DNA of 64,000 bases from Stropharia rugosoannulata (lineage: Eukaryota > Basidiomycota > Agaricomycetes > Agaricales > Strophariaceae), in NCBI GenBank assembly GCA_028532985.1, contig JANCIK010000010.1, positions 2,480,001 through 2,544,000 on the forward strand, in the 5' to 3' direction. How positions within the stretch are numbered: position 1 is the first letter of the stretch; each line of letters opens with the position of its first letter. The translations under genes were made by a program, and so were the position numbers. Under the pieces are notes generated by a model, which was not told the origin of the DNA, did no database searches, and saw nothing but the letters and a program-made list of their open reading frames with translations. Positions 58,382 through 64,000 of this stretch are shown here, in pieces.

Positions 58382-60684
58382 GACCAATAGTCGAACACAC
58401 GAAACCTGGGACTGCTAAGTTATAGAGGTAACGATGACGAACTCGGGGTGCAGCGACGATGACAAAATTGGAGTTGCAAACTCAAGGAGTTGAGCACTTG
58501 GGTACTAAAGTGTGAATTGCTCGACAACGATACAACCGATCGAGATGAGAGTTGGGGGCTCGATGTATCGATGATGAAGGAAGTGGTATGCTGAGTTGCA
58601 ATGGAGTTGATGTCGATGTGAGGCCGCAGTGAGCTGAACAAATTTCGAGGTCCTAACTCGAGGAGTTGAGCACTCTGGTGAAGACCGGTTGATTGCGGAA
58701 GAACGACGGAGCGTAGTGACGTGGCAGTCGGCAGGCAGCGAGGGATCGTATGAAGAGTGGACCCTCGAAAGAACGGAGTGGGGCAACGATCAGGAAGCCC
58801 TAAAAGCGCAAAAGAGCGGACAGCTCTGGGAAGCCCAAAGCTGAAGCAGTCTCTGGTGTGAAACCAAGAGAGTGCAGAGGACCTGTAAAGAAAAAGAGTG
58901 AATTGCACGAGGACCGATTGAGCTGGCGGAACGAGAGTGGTACCAGAACAACGGTCGTGACGTGGCAGTCCTGCTCGTGAAACAACGAGGCGAAACGAGC
59001 GCGAATGAGTGTTAGGTTAAGTACCAAGCCACCCAGGTGAAAGGAGAGTGAGAATAAGAGAGAGTAGCAATGAGTAGGGACTGCTCAGAGTGCAGGGCTC
59101 ATAATCTGTTAAAAGCGGATGCTTATAGGCACAGAGAGTGGCCCTAACTCAGGTGGGATGGTAGTGGTAATAGATTAAGAGGCATCTACACTAGTACATG
59201 CTATATATACTACCAGAAGCGAACTAAGCTAAATGTGGAGCAAACTAATTATAGTCCGCACTATCTAATCTTAACTGCTGATGGTGATGATTGCCTATGT
59301 AATCTAACAACAAGCATGCCAGTGACCAGACCCTTGGTGAGCAGCTTGTTGATGTGTGCAACGACGATGCCAGAGCTCTGCATTAAGGGGTAGAGTGGAT
59401 GACAATGAAGCAGAGCAACGGAGATTCGCAAATGGGACATGTGAGACCATCCAGAATGGCAGAGTGTGATGCATTGATAGTTGCAGTGAAGATGGTCTTG
59501 CCAGAGCAGTTGAAGTACATCTTCTTTGCATCGATCTCAATCAGGATGCCAGAGCGCTTGGTGAGGTACAGACATGCAAGCAGGTTGTTGCACAACTTGG
59601 GGACATGCAGAACACGTTTAATGACTACTGCATCTGCTTTCTTGCCATTGATGACTGGATGGAACACCACATTGCCAACACCCTCAGAATAGACGATAGA
59701 ATCATCTGCAAGACGAATTGGGACACAGTGAGGTTTGTACTCCACAATCCAGTCTTGATGAGGTGTCATATGGCTAGTTGCACCTGTATCTGCGAGCCAG
59801 TCGAAATCATTGCCTTGTGCGTCACCCGTAGCAAGTGCAGATGCAAAACCTGCATACTTCACGATTTGTGATGTCTCCTCTGCTGGGGCGAAACAGAGTG
59901 TGCCATTTGACCAACAGCTGCCAGAGTTGACCACATGCTAACTGGGTCATGCAGAATGTGAGCCAATTGTGATTTGAGCTCGTTCTGAACATGACTGTGG
60001 ATGTAGCCAGCAGCAGCAGTCGACTTGCTTGTCCATATGTCGTGTGCCTCGATCTCAGCCATAGACGGCGTAAGAGAGAGCACAGGACGCTTGCATTCAC
60101 CAGTAACCAGACGCCATAGCTCCTGAGAGCGTAACCATGCTTTCATGTTGCAAGACCAGAGTTGGTAGTTGGCAGTGCTCAGTTTGTCAAACTGAGGTGT
60201 TGCAAAGAAACTCATGGTTGCAGGTGAAGTAAAGTGGTGATAGACGTGATATGGTATGAGGTGGTAGCTGAGAATGGCGCAAACGATGTGGCAAAGTTGC
60301 GAGGCGAGCTGGGCTGAAATGCACGAGCAGTGGGCAGGACACTTGCAGTATCACAATTAGGCCGAGTTGAGCACTTGCAGTAAAACGTCGATTGCACGAG
60401 CAGCAATGAACCGATTGACACGAGACTGTGCAAGAGGATAGTTCAAAGATGCGGAACGTGTGTGATCGAGTTGTGCGAACGACAGTGACGATGTGCTAGT
60501 GCAGTGAACAAAACTGTTTGAGAATGTCAATTGGACAGAGTTGAGCACTCTGGTGAAGAACAGTGTATTGCGAGTGAACGGCTGAGCGTGACAACTTGTG
60601 AGTGGGCAAGTGACGAGAGGCACGTGTAACGATGAGGTCCTCGAAAGAACCACGTGTTTCGACGATCAGGGAAGCCCAGGGAGC
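58382..60684 (-). repeat. Array unit 16 (partial, right edge)
   Basis: Contains leader B, LTR-B (59107-59309), gag-protease and most of leader A, then stops inside leader A at GGGAGCG. Here the sequence switches to forward-strand RT, so LTR-A is missing. Private changes GTGTATTG and GACAACTTG lie near the break. In the nested-insertion model this is the remnant of the outer A copy (A1). Confidence 0.9.
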
Positions 60685-61811
60685 GGCTGCGCAAATCGCT
60701 TTACGGTCTCAAGCAGTCAGCTAGGCAGTGGAACACGAAGTTGCATTCAGTTCTCACTGATATGGGTTTCAAACAAGTGGAAGCAGACAGGTCAGTGTAC
60801 ATCTACTCAGATGGCACAGTTTGCATTTTCGTGCCCATCTACATTGACGACATTACATTTGCATCCAAATCAACTTCATCCATTGACCGTGCTGTGAAGC
60901 AACTCAGTGAATGATTCAAATGCAGGGATCTCAGTGCTACAGAGTTTCTACTAGGTGTTGGCATTACCAGGGATTTCAGCAAAAGCAAGATTTTGCTCCA
61001 CCAGCACCAGTTCATTCTGGACATGCTTGAACGTTACAGTATGCAAGATGCGATTCCTGTCACCACTCCCATGTCAGCTGGCACCGTCCTCACTTGTGCA
61101 ATGGCACCTAGCAGTTCTGACGACATTGAGTTCATGCAAAGCATTCCCTACCTCAGCGCCATTGGTTCCCTTCAGTATCTTGCCACAATGACACGTGCTG
61201 ACATTGCACACACTGTGTCCTATCTTGCACGCTTTAACAGCAATCCTGGACCACAGCATTGGACAGCAGTCAAGCACTTGTTCAAGTATCTGAAAGGAAC
61301 ACTTGAGTACAAGTTGGTTTACTCTGGATCACTTGGTACAGATCTGTTCACAACTTACTGTGATGCTGCACATGGCAATTGCAAGGACACTGGACGCTCT
61401 ACAGGTGGATACGTCGTTCTCATGGCTGGTGGTGCAATTAGCTGGTCTAGCAAGTTGCAGAGCATTGTGATGCTCTCTACCACTGAAGCTGAGTTTGTGG
61501 CTGCGGTTCAGGCTGGCAAAGAGATCTCCTGGATGCGCAACATACTTCGTGAGTTTGGCTTCACGATTCCGGTTCCCTCCACACTGCACATCAACAATCA
61601 GTCTGCTATCAGTGTATCGAAGAACCCAGAGCACCACGGATGCATGAAGCACCTTGACCTTCGCTTTTACTGGCTATACAACGCTGTACAGAACCGAGTC
61701 ATTACACCCTCATTTATACCCACAACACAACAGGTGGCTGACATTCTTACCAAACTGCTCTCAGCAGCAAAAGTAGATTACTGTTGCTCTCATATGGGAG
61801 TTCGACCATAG
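60685..61811 (+). pseudogene. Copia A pol 3' fragment (RT end and RNase H)
   Basis: Forward frame beginning LRKSLYGLKQSARQWN, continuing through YIDD and RNase H (YCDAAHGN, STTEAEF) to MGVRP. A TGA at 60912-60914 replaces the CGA present at the matching place in 11183-13595, so the frame is interrupted once. Several conserved residues have changed (HINNQSA for HIDNQSA, LTKLLS for LTKPLS). The 5' part of the element is missing: RT starts directly at the break with array unit 16. Confidence 0.9.
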
Positions 61812-61846
61812 TGTATATACTGTAGTATAGAGACTGCCTTGGTCAT

Positions 61847-61853
61847 GGGGGAG
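61847..61853 (+). other. Polypurine tract
   Basis: GGGGGAG directly before the TG of the following LTR, as in the element ending at 13842. Confidence 0.85.
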
Positions 61854-62057
61854 TGTTAGATTACATGGATTGGACTTGACCATCAGCAGTAGATTAGATA
61901 TTGCATACTATATTTAGTATGCTCCATATATAGTTAATCTCGCTTATGGTAGTATATAAGGCATGTACTAGTGTAGATGCCTCTTGATCTCTTACCACCA
62001 TCATCTCTGTGTGAGTTAGGTTTGCTCTCTGCATCCGTAAGCAGTCTGCTTTCTACA
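61854..62057 (+). repeat. Copia A 3' LTR
   Basis: A 204-bp LTR. Relative to 2306-2509 it has lost several CpG (TCGCG to TTGCA, TACGC to TATGC) and ends TTCTACA. It is joined directly to reverse-strand gag start sequence, so the LTR end is precise. Confidence 0.92.
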
Positions 62058-62093
62058 CAGTTTGTCAAACTGAGGTGTTGCAAAGAAACTCAT
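62058..62093 (-). pseudogene. Copia A gag start remnant
   Basis: Only the first 12 codons (MSFFATPQFDKL) remain on the minus strand, from ATG 62093 to the LTR junction. Confidence 0.75.
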
Positions 62094-62811
62094 GGTTGCA
62101 GGTGAAGCAAAGTGGTGATAGACATGAAGTGGTATGAGGTGGTAGCTAGTAATGGCATAAACGATGTGGCAAAGTTGCAAGGCAAGCTGGGCTGAAATGC
62201 CCGAGCAGTGAACAGCACACTTGCAGTATCACAATTAGGCCAAGTTGAGCACTTGCAGTAAAACATCAATTGCATGAGCAGCACTGAACCGATTGACACA
62301 AGATTGAATAAAGGTATAGTTCAATGATGCAGAACGTGTGTGATGGAGTTGTGCAAACAACAGTGACGATGTGCGAGTGCAGTGAGCAAAACTGTTTCAG
62401 AGTGTCAATTGGACAGAGTTGAGCACTCTGGTGAAGAACAGTGTATTGCGAGTGAACGGCTGAGCGTGACGACTTGTGAGTGGGCAAGTGACGAGAGGCA
62501 CGTGTAATGATGAGGTCCTCGAAAGGACCATGTGTTTCGACGATCAGGGAAGCCCAGGGAGCGAAGTCTCTGGTGAACACCAAGAGAGTGCTATTGACCT
62601 AAATCCAAAAGAGGCAGATTGCTCGATAACCGTGCAAGCTGGCAGAATGCAGGTGGTACCAGAACAACGGTCGTGACGTGGCAGTCGTGCTCACAAAAAA
62701 ACAAGGCAAAACGAACGACGATGAGTGTTAGGTTAAGTACCAAGCCACTCAGTGGAGAAAGGACAGTATAGAAGTGATGAGTAGGATGCTCAGAGCACAA
62801 GGCTCATAACC
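62094..62811 (-). other. Copia A leader, CpG-depleted copy
   Basis: 718 bp, co-linear with the other A leaders but with many CG to CA or TG changes (for example AAACATCAATTGCATGAG against AAACGTCGATTGCACGAG in the array). The primer-binding site next to the LTR is also altered (AGAGCACAAGGCTCATAACC). This looks like an older or methylated copy. Confidence 0.8.
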
Positions 62812-63015
62812 TATTGAAAGCAGACTGCTTACAGGCGCAGAGAGCAAACCTAACTCACACAGAGATGATGGTGGTAAGAGATCAAGAGGCATCTACACTA
62901 GTACATGCCTTATATACTACCATAAGCGAGATTAACTATATATGGAGCATACTAAATATAGTATGCAATATCTAATCTACTGCTAATGGTCAAGTCCAAT
63001 ACATGTAATCTAACA
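62812..63015 (-). repeat. Copia A LTR, reverse
   Basis: A 204-bp LTR whose inner end has mutated from TG to TA (TATTGAAAGC). The palindrome has both arms changed to GCATACTA / TAGTATGC. The outer end CTAACA joins the Tc1-like transposase. Confidence 0.9.
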
Positions 63016-63429
63016 GTTGATGACAGTACTATGCACTTCAAGCAAAACAGCAAGACTCTGTTCACTGCAACAATTAAGGAAAGCTTCGACATACTTGACA
63101 TACCAGAAAAGGAGTGGATTTTCCAACAAGACAATGACCCAAAGCATACCTCAAAAAAGGCCACAAAATGGCTTGAAGACAACAATATCAATGTTCTTAG
63201 GTGGCCTGCTCAATCTCCTGACCTCAATCCCATTGAACACCTATGGAACCATATCAAACTCAAACTTAATGGATAGTCAACACCACCTAGAGGAGTACAT
63301 GAATTGTGGGACAGGTTGGCTGCAGAATGGAACAAAATTCCAGCAGAAGTATGTCAAAATCTTATTAGCAGCATGCCAAGGAGGATTGAGGCTGTTATCA
63401 AGGCCAAAGGGGGACATACTAAGTACTAA
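63016..63429 (+). pseudogene. Tc1/mariner transposase, C-terminal catalytic part
   Basis: The forward frame contains FQQDNDPKHTS (second catalytic Asp) and SPDLNPIEHLW (catalytic Glu) with 34 residues between them, the DD34E signature of Tc1. An in-frame TAG at 63274-63276 interrupts the frame; beyond it the same phase continues as VHELWDRLAAEWNKIP and SMPRRIEAVIKAKGG to TAA at 63427-63429, which is the normal Tc1 C-terminus. The N-terminal DNA-binding domain and first Asp are missing, cut off by the LTR at 63015. Confidence 0.93.
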
Positions 63430-63454
63430 GTAGTTGAGTAGTTGGTAAATAGGG

Positions 63455-63475
63455 GGTCAAAAAACTGTCCCAATG
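63455..63475. repeat. Inner inverted repeat of Tc1-like element
   Basis: GTCAAAAAACTGTCCCAATG is the reverse complement, almost exactly, of 63639-63659. A subterminal repeat pair near one end is plausible for Tc1 elements with long terminal repeats, but only one end is present here. Confidence 0.6.
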
Positions 63476-63638
63476 CTTCATTATTTCATTTATTTTATTG
63501 TGACGCAAGTTCTTCTTAAAATCACGTGATATCACTTGTTTTGGCTAGGTCACATGTCCAACTACCTATGTGTGAAATTTCAGGTCCTTACATAATCTGA
63601 TTGTTCTGCTATTCACTGATATGTCCAAATGTCCCAAA

Positions 63639-63664
63639 CATTGGGACAGTTTTTTGAGCCACTG
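63639..63664. repeat. Right terminal inverted repeat of Tc1-like element
   Basis: Read from outside the end is CAGTGGCTCAAAAAACTGTC, a typical Tc1 terminus. It is followed by TA at 63665-63666, the expected target dinucleotide. The left terminus is absent. Confidence 0.75.
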
Positions 63665-63787
63665 TACACTAGTACATGCTATATATACTACCAGAAGCAA
63701 ACTAAGCTAAATGTGGAGTGAACTAATTATAGTCTGCACTATCTAATCTTAACTGCTGATGGTGATGATTACCTATGTAATCTAACA
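63665..63787 (-). repeat. Partial LTR-B
   Basis: Begins at TACACTAGTACATGC, inside the LTR, and ends ATCTAACA. The Tc1 element sits at the TA of the LTR-B sequence CATCTACACTAG, so it transposed into this LTR. The part left of the Tc1 element is not in the window. Confidence 0.85.
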
Positions 63788-63902
63788 GTACATGCCTTAT
63801 ATACCACCATAAGGGAGATTAACAATATATGGAGTGTACTAATTATAGTACGTGATATCTAATCTACTGCTGATGGTCAAGTCCAATCCATGTAATCTAA
63901 CA
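63788..63902 (-). repeat. Partial copia A 3' LTR
   Basis: Starts at GTACATGCC, inside LTR-A, directly after the outer end of LTR-B, and ends ATCTAACA. LTR-B therefore appears to have inserted into this LTR-A at CTA-GTACA. It is followed by the complement of the polypurine tract (CTCCCC at 63903-63908), so it is the 3' LTR of a reverse element. Confidence 0.85.
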
Positions 63903-64000
63903 CTCCCCTGTGACCAAGGCAGTCTTTATACTACAGTATATACACTATGGTCAAACTCCCATCACATAGGACAGTGCCTGGGTACCGTAATCTATAGTGC
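63903..64000 (-). pseudogene. Copia A 3' end (polypurine tract and pol C-terminus), runs off window
   Basis: The minus strand reads into the pol end ATGGGAGTTTGACCATAG. The last arginine codon CGA has become TGA (63951-63953), two codons before the normal TAG. Further upstream the match to RNase H becomes patchy, with an apparent insertion, before the window ends. Confidence 0.7.

Larger units (their letters stand above)
17063..60684 (-). repeat. Tandem array of a 2.75-kb composite retrotransposon unit, about 15.8 copies
   Basis: Fifteen complete units of 2751-2759 bp and a final partial unit follow head to tail in one orientation. In minus-strand order each unit is LTR-B (203 bp), leader B (~725 bp), LTR-A (204 bp), leader A (~718 bp) and the 5' part of gag-protease of copia A (~900 bp). 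Units are nearly identical. All 16 gag fragments share a 17-base deletion in the preintegrase region (between two TGCA copies) that removes the HH part of its zinc motif, and all end at ...CATGCTTGT against LTR-B. The A2 copy at the left edge lacks both features. The array therefore descends from one founder unit and is not a set of repeated insertions. Confidence 0.95.

Noticed and set aside
17788..59309. Sixteen independent insertions of element B into sixteen A copies
   Set aside because: Junction position, the 17-base deletion and leader B endpoint are identical in all units, which independent insertions would not produce.
17063..60684. CRISPR-like or bacterial repeat array
   Set aside because: Units are 2.75 kb with LTRs and retroelement coding sequence and no spacers; the content is eukaryotic.

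Overview
The window is eukaryotic, repeat-only DNA with no host gene that I can recognise. Three families are recognisable: Ty1/copia LTR retrotransposons (family A and a sister family B), one intact two-ORF LINE with an endonuclease, reverse transcriptase and RNase H (Tad1/I-group style), and one broken Tc1/mariner transposase. This mix, together with the short Gag of the DUF4219/UBN2 type, suggests a filamentous fungus, perhaps a basidiomycete. The taxonomic call is an inference from element style only.

Layout. 1-2305: two reverse-strand fragments of copia A (5' gag-protease part with leader and a broken LTR, then a pol-linker fragment). 2306-13842: a forward-strand, full-length copia A with both LTRs, primer-binding site and polypurine tract, whose gag-pol frame is split in the integrase C-terminus by a full-length LINE (4808-11166, reverse strand) with a 16-bp target-site duplication. 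13843-17062: a reverse-strand copia A ('A2') with 5' LTR, leader and gag-protease-integrase, cut before the reverse transcriptase. 17063-60684: a head-to-tail array of about 15.8 copies of a ~2.75-kb unit. 60685-62057: a forward-strand copia A 3' fragment (RT, RNase H, 3' LTR). 62058-63015: reverse-strand gag start, leader and LTR. 63016-63664: 3' part of a Tc1-like element. 63665-64000: nested LTR-B and LTR-A pieces and the 3' end of another reverse-strand copia A.

The array is the main feature. Read on the minus strand, each unit is LTR-B, leader B, LTR-A, leader A, then the gag-protease part of A, which stops exactly where the next LTR-B begins. This is what unequal crossing-over would produce from a nest in which element B had inserted into gag-pol of one A copy and a second A copy (A2) had inserted into the leader of B: the two A 5' ends form direct repeats. 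The left edge fits, because A2 is the only A copy next to the array that is not interrupted by B. The result is a retrotransposon-derived satellite carrying 32 LTRs in one orientation (counting the LTR of A2) and almost no coding capacity beyond a Gag-protease stub.

Copia A and B appear to use the half-tRNA priming strategy: the sequence after the 5' LTR is complementary to the anticodon arm of initiator tRNA-Met, not to a tRNA 3' end. Every A copy covering that region lacks the Gag zinc knuckle, so the family probably needs Gag from elsewhere. Indels between array units lie mostly in homopolymers or dinucleotide runs and may be long-read consensus errors; the few substitutions are the more trustworthy markers of array history.
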